A DNA stretch of 64,000 nt from Microvelia longipes. Its lineage: Eukaryota; Arthropoda; Insecta; Hemiptera; Veliidae. Shown here in pieces: positions 21,703 through 35,712 of this stretch (positions are counted from its first letter, which is position 1; each line of letters starts with the position of its first letter). A program made the translations under genes and the position numbers. The stretch covers positions 82,108,598 through 82,172,597 of the forward strand of contig JACMZG010000008.1 in NCBI GenBank assembly GCA_018340805.1. Direction: 5' to 3'. The notes beneath the pieces were generated by a model. The model searched no databases, was not told the DNA's origin, and saw nothing but the letters and a program-made list of their open reading frames with translations.

Positions 21703-22314
21703 GGGCTGTAGGAGTAATATCTCTACGGATAATCACACGTTACATCCAATTTGGATAAAAGCTTTTTTTTTAACAAAACACCAACAAGTCTAGGAGGGAA
21801 TGAAACACGCGATAAAGAAAAATCTGGACGGCGAGAGAAATAAGTTCGATCAAGCATAACCAGAAGGAATATACCGACAACAGGACGATACTGTGTAATG
21901 AGGGGTCGACGCCTTCACCCAATATCCGTGAACAATATGCACTTAGCATGCAAACAACACCAGATTCATTGGTGAATGAATTTCAATCTAACAGCAGACA
22001 TATCCAAAGCTATATGTTGCAGTCAAACAATCAAACACTAATTATATCATGATTTAATGTTTAATATAAGGTTAACAATTACATAAGGTAAACACTTAAG
22101 TCCAATTGGTTTAACAGATAGATGTGGAGGTTACGTAGAGTGATCAACCAATCAGGTGGTTTACGCCTTGGCTTATCTTCCAGACTCTTTATTGATTTTC
22201 ATATTGTTTTAAAGATTTTGTTTGTTATGTTTGTATGTATGTAATTTATAATTTGTATTACTGACGTGTTGTATCCTTTTCAAGGCTAAAACAATAAATT
22301 GTAAATAAATATTA
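21703..22314. other. Unrecognised; possible LINE 3' tail at its right end
   Basis: No gene seen. The end (about 22190-22310) has T-rich sequence closing in AATAAATTGTAAATAAAT, which resembles a retroelement polyadenylation tail, but I cannot assign it. Confidence 0.3.
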
Positions 22315-22322
22315 GGTTGGAT

Positions 22323-22939
22323 CAGGGGTCTTCAAACTGAGTTAAGCGAGACCCTAATAGAAGGGAAATATAAATAAAAAATGTGTAAAAGGATCAAAGA
22401 AGGTGAGTGATCAAAGAGGCCAAAGATAATGTTCAAACTAATAAGAATAATATATAAGACAAAGCTTAAATCAAAGCAGCCAAATTACAGGATGTAATAC
22501 AACTAAGATATGGACATTTCTTTTTTGTGCCGCATTTTGTTACTTCTTTAATTCTTATCACCAAACATAACCAACTTAGTTTTGATTATTGATACTTTAC
22601 TTTGACATCAATTTAGTCTTTATTTTACTGTCTTGCTGTTTAAACGTGATTATTTCGCTCCAGAGTGTTTTACTATTTTACAGCGTCTTATTCGCTGTAC
22701 TGTTTTTTGTGTTAAGTTTTCTTTCATGTTTACTTTTAAGAAGTTACAAACATTTTGATTAGTTTTTTTTAAGAATATTTTTAAGAAAAAATATTATTGA
22801 TATACTTGAATACTTGGGTGTTAAATCGTTTTCCATAAAAATGAAAATATTTAAAAAATCATAACAAAAAGGATGAGGGGGGCGCAAATGTTTTGGTCTA
22901 CTCTAAAAGGCACTCAAACAAAAAGTTTGGAGACCCTTG
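22323..22939. mobile_element. hAT-type non-autonomous transposon
   Basis: 617 bases bounded by CAGGGGTCTTCAAACT and its counterpart AGTTTGGAGACCCTTG, the classic hAT end pattern. It is flanked by an 8-base target duplication with one mismatch: GGTTGGAT (22315-22322) and GGTTAGAT (22940-22947). The interior has no transposase ORF. Confidence 0.9.
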
Positions 22940-22947
22940 GGTTAGAT

Positions 22948-23465
22948 TATAAAATTATAGATACAAAAGACGGATGGATAAAAGATGTCGCTCCTTTAAA
23001 ATGTCTACGGCTTTCACCAGCTCCCTGTTAAATAAATATGGAAATTCGGTTAACCATTGCTAATCATACGGCACGTTCTAAAAGATCGAACGATACAGAA
23101 AGATTAAAAGTCCTGAAGATGCTCTCCAACAAGATTAAAAGAGCTTAGCTCATATAGTAGTTTTATTTACAGCATAAACTTCTATTTTACTTCCTTTACT
23201 GGCGAAATCACTTTTACCCCAATGAATAAAAAAGGTAAAGATTCATGATAAGTCAAATTACCAAGCAAAGTTGCATGAAATATCAGGAATGATCAATAAA
23301 CTTCTCATTATTTACATAACTTAGTTATTTTGGGAACCATCATTAAAATTGCATGACTGACTTTCGATTGCTGCGACATTACCCAAAAATAATAAATAAC
23401 CATGATAATAATTATAGCCCATAAATGAGGGAATTCGTCTTGTTCAATGACCTTTCATACAAAAC
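22948..23465. other. Intergenic, nothing recognised
   Basis: AT-rich spacer without recognised features. Confidence 0.4.
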
Positions 23466-23880
23466 CAAAGAGACTAATACTCAGAGGGAGGATACAACAA
23501 CTCTTATCATTAGGTGCCATAACTGTACATTGGTGACGTCATTTTTTGATTTTTCATAATAATTAAAATTTCACGTAATTATTTCATTATTTTACGACTA
23601 TTTTGTCTTAAATTAAGTACAATGAATTTAAAATAAGTTGTAAACATTATCTATCCCATATATTATTTAGATATATGTGACGTCACTGAAAAATTTCCAC
23701 CGTTTGTAGGGTGTTTTGAAAATATGTGCTCCGAAAGGAGTTGTAAAGGGGTGGGGAGTATCTAGTCTCTCTTTAGGGAGACTCGAGTAGCAGTAAATAC
23801 CCATATGGCACCCAATAGAAACTGCCACACTTATAGACCCCTTATCACAGTGCTATTTTACTTAAGTCCTCCCTCTAAGT
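23466..23880 (-). mobile_element. hAT miniature element, decayed copy of the one at 54.9 kb
   Basis: Begins CAAAGAGACTAATACTCAGA on the plus strand and shares, in inverted order, the blocks GGTGCCATA, GTGACGTCAC, GTCTCCCT and GTGATAAGGGG with the intact element at 54945-55386. The right outer end is lost (CCTCCCTCTAAGTAAAAAGC instead of …AAGTATTAGTCTCTTTG), so no target duplication can be read. Confidence 0.75.
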
Positions 23881-23904
23881 AAAAAGCGTAATTCAAGTAA
23901 TAAC

Positions 23905-24129
23905 TTGGAACGAATCATACTGGACAAAGGGTTCATATCCGCCAAGGAATTTCAAATTTTATTCTGCCGACCTCATAAGCTTGATTCCCTTTCAAAACTC
24001 GATGCAAGGACAAGCAAACTAAACTTGGTATTTAACAAATTAAAGAACATAAATCGTATAGAAGAATTAAAAATGATACCAAGAAGTGACGAATTTATTT
24101 ATCTGCAGACGCCCACAAATAGAGACTAG
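23905..24129 (+). CDS. Unresolved 74-codon hydrophilic ORF
   Basis: Open from TTG at 23905 to TAG, with a charged, leucine/lysine-rich translation (…LDSLSKLDARTSKLNLVFNK). It has no ATG near its start, no signal peptide and no membrane segment. It could be a fragment of an exon or of a transposon protein, or chance. No family recognised. Confidence 0.15.
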   Translation: MERIILDKGFISAKEFQILFCRPHKLDSLSKLDARTSKLNLVFNKLKNINRIEELKMIPRSDEFIYLQTPTNRD

Positions 24130-24737
24130 ACTCATCTCTAGAAAATAAGATTATTAGGTCTACAAATTCGACAGAAAAATACGCCAATCAATAAGAGAAA
24201 AACCAAAGTTAGTTGAGATACAAACAAACGATATTTACTTTTTTAGATCAAACGATCACTTGGATTGTAGTTAAAGTATTTTATGAATGAAGTTACTTGA
24301 GGAGCTATCGATAGCCATGCATAAATTAAATACGCAGTATTTAGTTGATGGAACAGACTAGATACAGACGGATGTAGAGAGCGGGGATGGCAACACTGAC
24401 TCATAACTATTTCACAGTAACAAATAAAAGAAAAAAAGGACAATCTTTTCAAGTCTAAAAATAATTTCTCGCAAGTTATTGCATAAATGTGAAGAGAACC
24501 ACATGGCGTTTTATAGACAAATCTACCTGCATAGTAAACATACATGTAGGATTCATTAAAAGTTACTAAATAAATTTTAAGGTAATTAGCCCTAAAATAA
24601 ATTCACCGACACTTGTCAACTATGGTTGATATTCAACAAGTTAAAATTATTTAAACTGATGAGGTTGAGCATCAGTTAATCGTCTATTGAATTTGCTGCC
24701 TCTTTAAATTAATTTAAAGAGCTGCCTCTTTGATTCT
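24130..24737. other. Intergenic, nothing recognised
   Basis: AT-rich spacer before the 40-bp array; a 100-codon minus-strand ORF (24243-24545) has no recognisable feature. Confidence 0.35.
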
Positions 24738-25335
24738 AAAATGAAGCTGCTCTTACACAAGCAACTTCAACGTTTTCTAAAATCAAGCTGCTCTTACACA
24801 AGCACTTCAACGTTTTCTAAAATCAAGCTGCTCTTACACAAGCACTTCAACGTTTTCTAAAATGAAGCTGCTCTTTCACAAGCACTTCAACGTTTTCTAA
24901 AATGAAGCTGCTCTTACACAAGCACTTCAACGTTTTCTAAAATGAAGCTGCTCTTACACAAGCAACTTCAACGTTTTCTAAAATGAAGCTGCTCTTACAC
25001 AAGCACTTCAAAGTTTTCTAAAATGAAGCTGCTCTTTCACAAGCACTTCAACGTTTTCTAAAATGAAGCTGCTCTTACACAAGCACTTCAACGTTTTCTA
25101 AAATGAAGCTGCTCTTACACAAGCAACTTCAACGTTTTCTAAAATGAAGCTGCTCTTACACAAGCACTTCAAAGTTTTCTAAAATGAAGCTGCTCTTTCA
25201 CAAGCACTTCAACGTTTTCTTAAATGAAGCTGCTCTTTCACAAGCACTTCAACGTTTTCTAAAAATGAAGCTGCTCTTTCACAAGCACTTCAACATTTTC
25301 TAAAATGAAGCTGCTTCTTTCGCTAGCACTTCAAG
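24738..25335. repeat. 40-bp tandem repeat, ~15 copies, with higher-order structure
   Basis: Unit of 39-41 bases: AAAATGAAGCTGCTCTTACA then CAAGCACTTCAACGTTTTCT. Variants (CAACTTC versus CACTTC, AACG versus AAAG, TTACAC versus TTTCAC) recur in the same order every four units between about 24.90 and 25.23 kb. Confidence 0.95.
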
Positions 25336-26460
<1,125 letters not shown>

Positions 26461-27879
26461 TACATTGATATATCAAGCTTAAAAGAGATGATCAAGAATA
26501 GAACATAATTAGAATAATTAGTGGAACTAAGTAATAGTTTTTACCAACTTATTTTTCATCAAATGTAGAAAATAGAAATGTTTGTCACAGATTTAGGATG
26601 TATTGTACTAAAAATTAATTACTTATGGAATTAACTATTTAGTAATCTGATTTATTAGGAAATTTTCATCATAAGTTTATAAAATTGCAAGATGACGCAA
26701 GTGCAGGGGAGAGGGAGAGGAGGGGAGGGATCTCTTGATATAAAATCAAAATTTTGTGATAAGTGTAATTTTCCGATGAAAATTCGCTAAAATAAATTAA
26801 AATACCAATAAGCAAAGGAATTTGAAACAAATATAAATGCAACTTATACTGTTGCAATCGATAAAGACAATCAAGTATAAATTGATCTCCTTAATAGGGA
26901 TCAATTAACTAACCAAGTGTTTGTCTAAAGAACTGAAATAGACTGTGATTGCACAGTTAATAGCATCAGTATAGTATCATAGATAAATATCACAGCTGAC
27001 ATGCAAACTGGTTGGCCGTAACCTTGACAGTGATTAACCAAGCATAAATATCATGTTTGTCATAGATTATGGATTCATTTATTATATTTAATACTAAATT
27101 AAGAAGAATAGTAAGATAAATTTTGATTAAATAAAAACAAACCAAACTTAAAACAATACATGACACTTCTTGGAAGGAGTAGAGTAAACCAATAAAACTT
27201 CGGCCAATTTTATTGACAGGCTGTCAACCAATTAAAACCAATAATATTATGATGAGTTTAATACGTGAAGAGGCAAATTTGAACACTTGCTTAGTGAGCA
27301 ATCGTAATTCCGAGTATTGCTGAGTTAGTCAATTAATTTATTTATTAACTTGACAGATGTGTAGATTGAAACAAATGAAAATAATATAAACTTGATAAAT
27401 AGCAGTTAAGATAAATTTTATAAAAACTGACACGGGCCCACTCTGATATTTTTACTACTCACCCAGCCTATCAGAAATTAAAAATATGGAGTACTATGTA
27501 AACACTAGCTTTTTAAACAAAATAATGCCAGAAATGGTGAATTATACCAATAATTAAAATTTGATCATTGTAATGACGGTCAAAATAGTCTTCGGTAATG
27601 AATAATGGAAATTCATTGCCAGGACAGATTTCTTTCATATAAGAAACATTTGCTAAAACGTGAGTGTATAAATATTACTAGGGACATATAATTACTACAG
27701 ATGGCATAGGTCATCTCAGTGAATTGAGGCTTAAGACATTTCTACAGAGCTAATAAGTCTCAATGTAGGTATGTTGGTGGAAGCACGTGGGGACTCATCC
27801 TCGCTCCGATTTTCCTTCGATTTCAATACATTTGTTTCATTCCCAGCTATGACCCATCCAGACACTGACCATTCTCAAT
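26461..27879. other. Intergenic, nothing recognised
   Basis: About 1.4 kb without a recognised gene; a purine-rich patch (GAGGGAGAGGAGGGGAGGGA) lies near 26710-26730. Confidence 0.35.
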
Positions 27880-28230
27880 GCTGTTTAACTTTTAGGTTCT
27901 TTGTGTACATATTTATTACGTTAAGGTTTACATTTGTACTAAATTTCAACTCAATTGAATTACTATTTACTTTTACTTAAAAAACATATACAGGTATATA
28001 ATATAATAAAATAAAACTTGGCAAAGAATTTGGTCTTAAATATGACTAGATGTGTGAAAAATCTTAAACTGATCAACAAATGTTCAGCGTTTTGTTAATT
28101 TTCGAAATAATGGCTGAGTCATTATTGCCAGTTAATGATGTCATAAAAAATATTTTCTGGAAAGTACAACTAGACCCAGACCCAAAGATTTATTTTGTAA
28201 GAAGTTTCAACTCTCTAAACTTTAAAACAC
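27880..28230 (+). mobile_element. Dispersed repeat family 'R1', decayed central part
   Basis: Shares ATTTATTACGTTAAGG, AATTTCAACTCAATTGAATT, GGCTGAGTCATTATTGCC and AATGATGTCATAAAAAATAT with the family; both ends are missing. Confidence 0.6.
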
Positions 28231-30240
28231 AATATAACACCCAAAAAAACATAATAGATAAATATTTCTTTAAGTATTTAATGATTAATTAATAATTATC
28301 TTTATATTCTAACAAACGGAAGTTTTGCCAACTTTGTTAAACAAAAACGATTTGTTGTTAGGGCAGCAGCCTTAGTTAAGACTGCCAGAAAACCTGCTAT
28401 GCAAGTATTAGTAATGATCCTAATAAAATAGTGTATGATGCTATTAGTCTGTGAAGAGAGTAGTAGTCACATATGCTGTCATGTAGCATATACTATTTTC
28501 CTGAGGTAGGTGAAAATGAAAAATAAAGTTTTAAAATCTCATCTTTCGTGATAACAAATTAAAATGCAATCTTCATCTTTTTTTTATGTCGAATTAATAT
28601 GTGAGGTAGGTGAGAAACATTTACGTACATATTTGGTATTTTACGTATGTATGTATAATACTTGAGTTACTATAGGTATACATACATTTACGTAAAAAGC
28701 AATTACATTATGCAGTTAATGATTTTTTAACATATTTAGCTTCATTGTAGTGCTAAAAACTAACTGTTACTAACTAACCATGGAAGTGTTTACTTTATTT
28801 TCCTAGGCTGTAAAAAAATCTTCCACTAGAAGGTAATAGCCTTTTTCAATGTAGTGTAGGTGTAATGAAAATACTTTTTTTGTCCTTATAATAAAACAAA
28901 AATGGTTTTAACTCTGTTTTTAGGCTCTAAAGTTACTACTTCATAGTCTACCAGTAAAAAAATAATATTTTAAGGCCTCAGATAACACTAATTTTACCCC
29001 TAACTGACAATACTTAATATTGTTGAAATGGCAGACATTTTAACATCCCCAAAAGCATTGCCATGTTAAGTAAAGTTACTTGTAAATCCGACCCCCCCCC
29101 CCAAACATCAAATCACTCATAATTTACAAGCAGTAATTTATGACGAAAGGTACAGTTAAATGTTCATGTATGTTGACTAAAGGCAGTACTGATAAAAATT
29201 GATTGAGCCCAAGAAAGATTTATTATTTAGTGAGGTATAAGCAAATAATTAATTAATAAGTACGTTCTAATTAAACTCAAGTAATTTTTTATAACTTTGC
29301 TATTAATATCCAGTCAAATGATACTTTTAGGTAACATAGCCAGAAATATACAGTATTATTCATATAAAAATAGAAATAAAATGAAATATTACTTTGTTAC
29401 TTGGAACACAGCTAAGATATTAGAGAAATCAAAACTAACAATTAAAACTTCTTACTGTAAAAATCATCAAGATAGAACTAAAATTTAAAACAATAAGATA
29501 TAACATAAAATTGGACAAGATAAATCTAATCCCATAATTCTATTGTAATAACAAAAGAAAAGAAAGATTATTCAAATTTTTGTGATAAGTGAAACTACCA
29601 GATACATAACCTTACAAAGATAAAATATTATTATGCTTTTTATATAATTTAAATTCTTCTATTGACTTAAACTTTTATTATAGATTAAATGAACAATTAA
29701 AACCATAAATCAAGTGATAATTCGGAGATATTGAATTTAAAAAATAGTTTTTAAAATTAAAAACAGGTAAATGGGTACATTCAACAGATAGTATCGTGTA
29801 TTTTTATGTGATATAGGTTTCTGATCTTAAATAGTGTTTGGATTTAAAGAGTAAATTATTTAATTTGTAGAATTTAATTTATTTAAAAGGAGACGTAATT
29901 AGAGAAAATTAATTAATTAAGAGGGAAATGAAGAATCTATCTCTAAGTGGAAGTGGGGCAGTAGAACTAGTCTAAGAGAAACCGTCCCTTATCAACGATT
30001 TTCCAACATTAATAATGCAATATTTTTATCGTATTTCACTAAAAATTTTATAACGATTTTAATCATAATAAATTTTATCTCTAATGCGCTCGAGATAAGA
30101 TTAAAAGAGAGGGAAAAGTGACTAAAAATTAACACAGACTAAATACACCTCACCCTCGTAACTCGACAAAAACTTGAGACATTTTATTAACGGAATTCGA
30201 ACGTTTAACAACCAAATAAATATATAATTTTAAAACTTAC
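28231..30240. other. Intergenic or intron, nothing recognised
   Basis: About 2 kb of AT-rich sequence. It includes a C-run near 29092-29103 and (TACGTA)-type repeats near 28620-28695. If the first-exon call at 30241 is right, this is the first intron of that gene. Confidence 0.3.
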
Positions 30241-30420
30241 ATGTTTAATAAACACCAGTATTCAATTCACAACTATCCAACGAATTAATATAACGGAATT
30301 TACACGGTTAAATTTAAAAACTATTAAAAAATTTCACAAAACACAACAAACTATTTGTTCTATCAAGGCGAGCCACTGCCTACTAAAGCGAAAGCCACAA
30401 AACCGGCTGTATTAAGTGTT
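30241..30420 (-). promoter_or_regulatory. Possible promoter and non-coding first exon of an unidentified gene
   Basis: On the minus strand a relatively GC-rich patch (GCCGGTTTTGTGGCTTTCGC, about 30380-30410) is followed by a leader with TTTGTTGTGTTTTGTGAAAT. The leader closes in AAACAT|GTAAGTTTT, a good splice donor at 30240/30241. This looks like an insect 5' leader with a splice in or just after the start codon. No downstream exon could be identified in the window. Confidence 0.3.
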
Positions 30421-31469
30421 GCCAACCTAACTTTACAGGATTTACCTGTTTCTTTTTTTAAAAAATGTTTATTTTTTAATTATTTTTTATATAAATGCTT
30501 TAAATAAGTAAAAAAAATGTTAAATATTTTAGTTTATTTTACTACTACGGTGTAATTATAATGAAACGTTATCTTAAAACTGTAAAAAAACAGTAAATCT
30601 TTTTCACAAAATCCCGCTAAAAGTACGATGTTTAAATTCAAAATTGAATTATCTTTTTTATTATTTTATCCAAAGCCAATAGAGACTGGGTAGAAAACCT
30701 ATCTTGAACAGAATTTAGCTGATTTATTGTTTGAGCTATAAATAGTTTAAATTTTTCCTTAGCGTCCATTTAGTTTAAATTTTTGTTTTTCTACTTTTTG
30801 TTTTTAAATACTAATGATGACCGTTTTTAAGTGATAATATTGAAAGTTAGTTTTATTTAAGTTAATAATCATTGTGGATACACTTTTGGTGTTTTATTTA
30901 AAGATTAATTAGGCTTGTTTACAATATTTAACTGATCATCCGTCTCACAGATGGAATTTTAAATCTCAATTTTTTATACTTTACCCCTAGTTAAGATGTA
31001 CTAAATAATACGTTTATCAATCAATGTACTTTGCTAAGTTTATGTATACTTACACAGGAAGAGGAATAGAGTTTCTAAGATGACTGGATCTTCTTACTTT
31101 TATCAACCGTTCAGGCCCGTACCGTTGCAGGAGGTTTGAGGAGAATTAAATAGAGCAGGTATAGTAGTGATAGGTGAATGATTTCAGGGTTGATGTAAGG
31201 GATATAAGGTGTGGTTTACACTTCAGGCTTACAAAACATCAGGAAACAAACAAACCTTAAGGAACAAACATCAAGATACGAGCATCAAGAAACATCCATC
31301 AATATCAATTGCCCCCCCCCCCCCCCTATGAGTTTTGGCTGGCTACAGGCCTATATACGGACATTAAATACGAAATAAACAACACACCGAGCCTTGAACC
31401 TATCAAATCTCTCCACTGATTATGTAGGTATAGTTTTAAGAAAAAGGGTCACTTCATACATAAATAAAT
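30421..31469. other. Intergenic, nothing recognised
   Basis: AT-rich spacer with a 14-16-base C-run at about 31313-31326; no gene recognised. Confidence 0.35.
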
Positions 31470-32102
31470 CGGGTACGGAGTACCTTGGAGCTTTTCCTAA
31501 TTACATCGGAGTCCCTACGCTTATCCTTACTACTACGGAGCTGCTTCGCTAATCCTCAGAATATACAAATCGGTTTGGTAGCTAATCAGCTCCCTTAAAT
31601 GTCTGCTGTAGCCGTTCTTTTACTATATCATCATCAGATAGTAAATACATCCTTGCCATTCTCAGGGGTCACCCATACAGCACTGGCCACGCTCAATGCT
31701 GCTTAAGTTTTATGATCCAACAAAAATCATAGATATACTTGTCATACTGAAACGAAACTTGGTGAACTTATTTATTACGTAAAGGTATATACTTGTACCA
31801 TATTTCAATTCAATTGGATTATTACCCGATATTTTATAATTGTGGGTTAATGACATCATAAAAAAATATTTTCCAAATAGCATAACTACAGCAGTAGTCT
31901 AATATTTTTACAAAGTTTCAACTCTCGAGCATAAATACACTAGGAGCTATGATGATAACAGATAGAAAACTTTGTGAAAACCATTCAGGAAGTCTTAAAA
32001 ATACCTGAAACGGATAATTCCGGTGACATCCCGGTTTCACATTTTTTTTACAAACACAATAACTTTTCTTTTATACCTACGGTATAAATGAGGAGAAGTA
32101 AT
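31470..32102 (+). mobile_element. Dispersed repeat family 'R1', near full-length copy
   Basis: Runs from GGGTACGGAGTACCTTGGAG through CGGAGCTGCTTCGCTAATCC, TATGATCCAACAAAAATC and AATGACATCATAAAAAAATA to ACGGTATAAATGAGGAGAAG. About 140 bases shorter than the copy at 13073-13840. Confidence 0.8.
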
Positions 32103-33365
32103 AAGTTTTAAATTTTTTTAAAACTTATAAAATAATTTTAATTTTAAATACAAGATTTATTTATTCAACAAATCTGCGATTAGCTGCCCTCATAAAAAAA
32201 TGTCATAGTTCCTATGCCAAGTATATACAGCGTTGAAGAGTCAAGCATTTTTTTGCCAACTCCGTATTTTTAAAATTGTAGAATATTCTATGTTTTCATT
32301 ATGAGTAACATGGAAAACTACTTAAATGTGGTTGAAAATTTAAATGTTTATAATATTATATACAATATTGAAATGTATAAAAGGATTCATTATACAAGAA
32401 AATAATACTATTATTGTATTCTGTAAAATATGTGATTTCTTTCTGTTATCATTTCCTAATTTATTTTATAATGATAATACGGATTCATCCAAAATAATGG
32501 TTTATTGGCATAGTACTTTCAACCTAACATAAGACCATCATCAGTGCTATGGAAATAAAGATGAACGTTAGAAATAAATTATTTTCTTTTTCGAGATAGT
32601 AACAGCTCAGTGAGTCTTATTCAATGATCCATGAATTTAGTATCCTGTGCATGCATAGTAATTGTCACTAGAGTGATCAGCAAGCACATTTCTTGACGAA
32701 GGTTTAGGTACCAAAGTTAGGGTTATAAGGAACACCAAGAGCCCTCATAAGGTAACTTCAAGCAAAGCGATATCTGCTTCAGGTACAGAATCACAACATT
32801 TTACACTAACTGGAGTTTGAGAAAGGAAAAAACATAAAATCCAATAACAAAAAATAATAATCCTTTATATTTTTTTATCTTATTATTTTAAAAATTCTGT
32901 ACAAATTATCTAATATTAATTATTATATATTAGCTATATAATAAAAAATAATTAAATCTATATTATATTAAAATTAAAATCAACCATCACATAATTCCTA
33001 ACTAATATGTACATTAAGAATCATATAGAAGAGTAAAAGGAAAATAAAAATAATTTATGTACAATAAGATTAAAATAAAATGACAATTATTATATATTAA
33101 CTATAAATTATAACATACTATAATATACTATAGTAACTATAATTTTTATATATAATAATTATATATTATATTGCAATTATATATTCAATTAATACACTAT
33201 CAAGCTATAATACTAAATATTAATTCTCAGAATAGATATTTTAATATTTCTTAGCTATAAAACAATCCAAAACCGTTGCTATATTTTAGCAACTTTATTT
33301 AGAAAATTACCCTTATGAGTTTTTAGCGAATTTCTAAACGAAAAATGAGCTTATGAAAGACTCAC

Positions 33366-33366
<1 letters not shown>
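32103..33366. other. Intergenic with one hammerhead-like motif
   Basis: AT-rich spacer. The only structured element is the motif at 32517-32544. The right end (AGCGAATTTC…GAGCTTATGA, 33320-33355) just before the (TA)n run resembles 60866-60900, which also precedes a (TA)n run. Confidence 0.35.
32517..32544 (-). ncRNA. Hammerhead-like core motif
   Basis: On the minus strand CTGATGA is followed by a wobble-rich stem (GGTCT…AGGTT) and GAAAG. Same order as the motif at 14985-15010 but with a weaker stem. Confidence 0.25.
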
Positions 33367-33444
<78 letters not shown>

Positions 33445-33460
33445 TATATATATATATTAA
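33367..33460. repeat. (TA)n microsatellite
   Basis: About 90 bases of TA repeats. Confidence 0.95.
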
Positions 33461-34511
33461 CAATTAAAAAAAGGTAAAATATTACAACTTTATAAAAACA
33501 ATAATAAAAAGTAACCCTTTAAGTATAATATAATTATTAATGAAAACTTTCCAGTATAAAACCTAATTAAAAATGTAATAATAATTATACAATATTCAGC
33601 AAATAAAAAATACAAAAATCGAATTATATTTACATTTGAGATTTGTGGCACTTAAAATGTTGACAGTAATATAAAAGTATTTTTCCTCGAAATAAAACAA
33701 AATACTATTAATATTAATGTAATATAATATAGAATATACTATAAGTTAAATTAAGAGTAATTTACAAAACATTGATTACGAACAATTTTCTAATTTATAT
33801 ATTTTAAATGAAATAATTCTAATTTCTGGTAGAAAAAATAAAAAAGGTAAACATTTGATTGATTTTATATTTCTTTAATTCATAACCACAAAATATATCA
33901 AATAAAAAAAAGAAGAAATAGTAAATAATTGAAAAATGGTAAGATCTGTTTTTGATAGATCAAGGAATCTGAATCGGAAGAGGTCAGTACTTGAATAGAT
34001 GACCACTCCATCCTGAACTAGTCATATGATGTGGGCTAAATATATTGCCCAATGGCATTAATGTCTCTAATGTACATATCTTATAGTGATCACTCCATGA
34101 GGTATGAGACATAGTAACCTAGCTTATCATTGCTGTATGGTTCAAATATAAATAAATGTTAAAAAAAAAAAAATGGGAAAATAGAATAAAAATAATATCT
34201 AACTTGATTGATGATATCAATTCATAATATGGACTTAAACAGAGACCCATCACGCAAGTTCAGCAAACATTAGTGCACTTGGCCATCCATACAATTTAAA
34301 AACATGTTAATTGATATTTTTAATAAATTCAAAAATAATTTTGATAATTAAAAAAAAAATGGATGCATACAGACTACTGAATCCATTAGTTTTATATTTT
34401 CAAGAATTAAATTATAACTTTTTGAAAACCACTTAGATAATCTTAAAAACGACTGAAAACAGATGATTTTTATATAATCGGATTAGATACAACTGAGTTT
34501 TGCACAAAGGA
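33461..34511. other. Intergenic, nothing recognised except a repeat scrap
   Basis: About 1 kb of very AT-rich sequence with an A13 run near 34160. At 34411-34466 there is a short piece of the dispersed family (TTTTTGAAAACCACTTAGAT). Confidence 0.4.
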
Positions 34512-34922
34512 ATAGTTGACACAATATAACTGTGCGAGAGGGACCCAGGAATCTAACAAGCACAGTGCTATGTTACATCTGGGAACTGTTCCATAATTTA
34601 TCATTAATATAAAATATTTGTTTTTATTTTTATAAGTATAATAATAAAATTTTATATTTTTTTTTGTAATTAATTCAAATAATATGTTTGAATTTAATTT
34701 AACATTCGTCGTTATTGATGGCTCAACATAATGTCATATTCAGATTCTGTCGGCGCCCTGATAAGTTAGACGTAACGAAACAGAGTAGGACATAACATCA
34801 TGTCAAGCTATTAATGATGACAAATTTTGAGTGATAAAACAGTTCCCAAATACAGCATAGCCCTTGGCTGGTTACATTTCTATGTGTCCCTCACTCAATT
34901 ATATTGTAACAACACTTTTCCT
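34512..34922. mobile_element. Foldback element with ~110-bp imperfect terminal inverted repeats
   Basis: The left arm (GGAATAGTTGACACAATATA…GGGAACTGTTCC…TTATCATTAAT) pairs with the right arm (ATTAATGATGACAAA…ACAGTTCCC…TTATATTGTAACAACACTTT TCC). The centre is AT-rich and non-coding. No target duplication is evident. Confidence 0.65.
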
Positions 34923-35439
34923 ATAAGCTTAGTTTAAAAAATAAAATATTTATAAAAAAATTAAACATTAAATTTTGAATGTTGTAAATAATCCCCGATA
35001 GTATAGATGAACCCTTCCTCTCTCTTCTAGATAGTTAGGTTGGTATTCTAAACCATTACTTAAGTTTGAGTAAGACTTATTACTATATTAATAAAATAGA
35101 AACAACACAGTCCATTTCAAGTAATGTAGCTTCATCACCCTTAGAGGTTATTTAGGATCATTATTGATATTCAGGAATGAGACTACCTCTGTTAAACCCA
35201 CTTACACATATTTAAGTAATGTTTAAATTGCTATTCTTAAAAGTTAATATTTTCTCATAATGAAACATACTTCAGGTTCTTTCCAGAAAAAGTGGATGAA
35301 AAGTCTTAAAATGATCATATCTTTAATTCTAAGCAAAATATTATACACTTAAAATGACACTCACAGTTAACAGAAAACTGAGCAGTGGAGTAAACACAAC
35401 TAGCCAATAACAACACCAATATTTCTCTACAAAATCTTA
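34923..35439. other. Intergenic, nothing recognised
   Basis: AT-rich spacer without recognised features. Confidence 0.4.
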
Positions 35440-35712
35440 ATAAAAACTAGAGCCGGCTTTCGATCTTACGATCATCATCAGTGCCTAGCCAACAAATAAT
35501 AAAGAAATTAACTAAAAATACATAATATAAAATAGTATAAATATAAAAAAACTACGTAATAGTAAAAATTAACTTAAAAATAAAAATTTTATCTTTATTA
35601 TTCAGTTACGCAGTTTTTTTATATTTTTACTATTTTTAGTTAATTTCTTTAATATTTGTTGGCTAGGTACTGATGATGATCGTGAGGTCGAAACCCGGCT
35701 CTGGTTTTAATG
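35440..35712. repeat. Palindrome with a hammerhead-like motif in each arm
   Basis: The left arm (about 35440-35520) is the near-exact reverse complement of the right arm (about 35632-35712); both contain TAGCCAACAAATA or its complement. Hammerhead-like cores lie in both arms: minus strand 35458-35481 (CTGATGA, stem GATC/GATC, GAAAG) and plus strand 35670-35693 (CTGATGA, stem GATC/GGTC, GAAAC). The arms look like two head-to-head copies of one retroelement end. Confidence 0.7.

Noticed and set aside
24738..25335. CRISPR-like array
   Set aside because: Units are contiguous 40-bp tandem repeats without unique spacers, in a eukaryotic genome.
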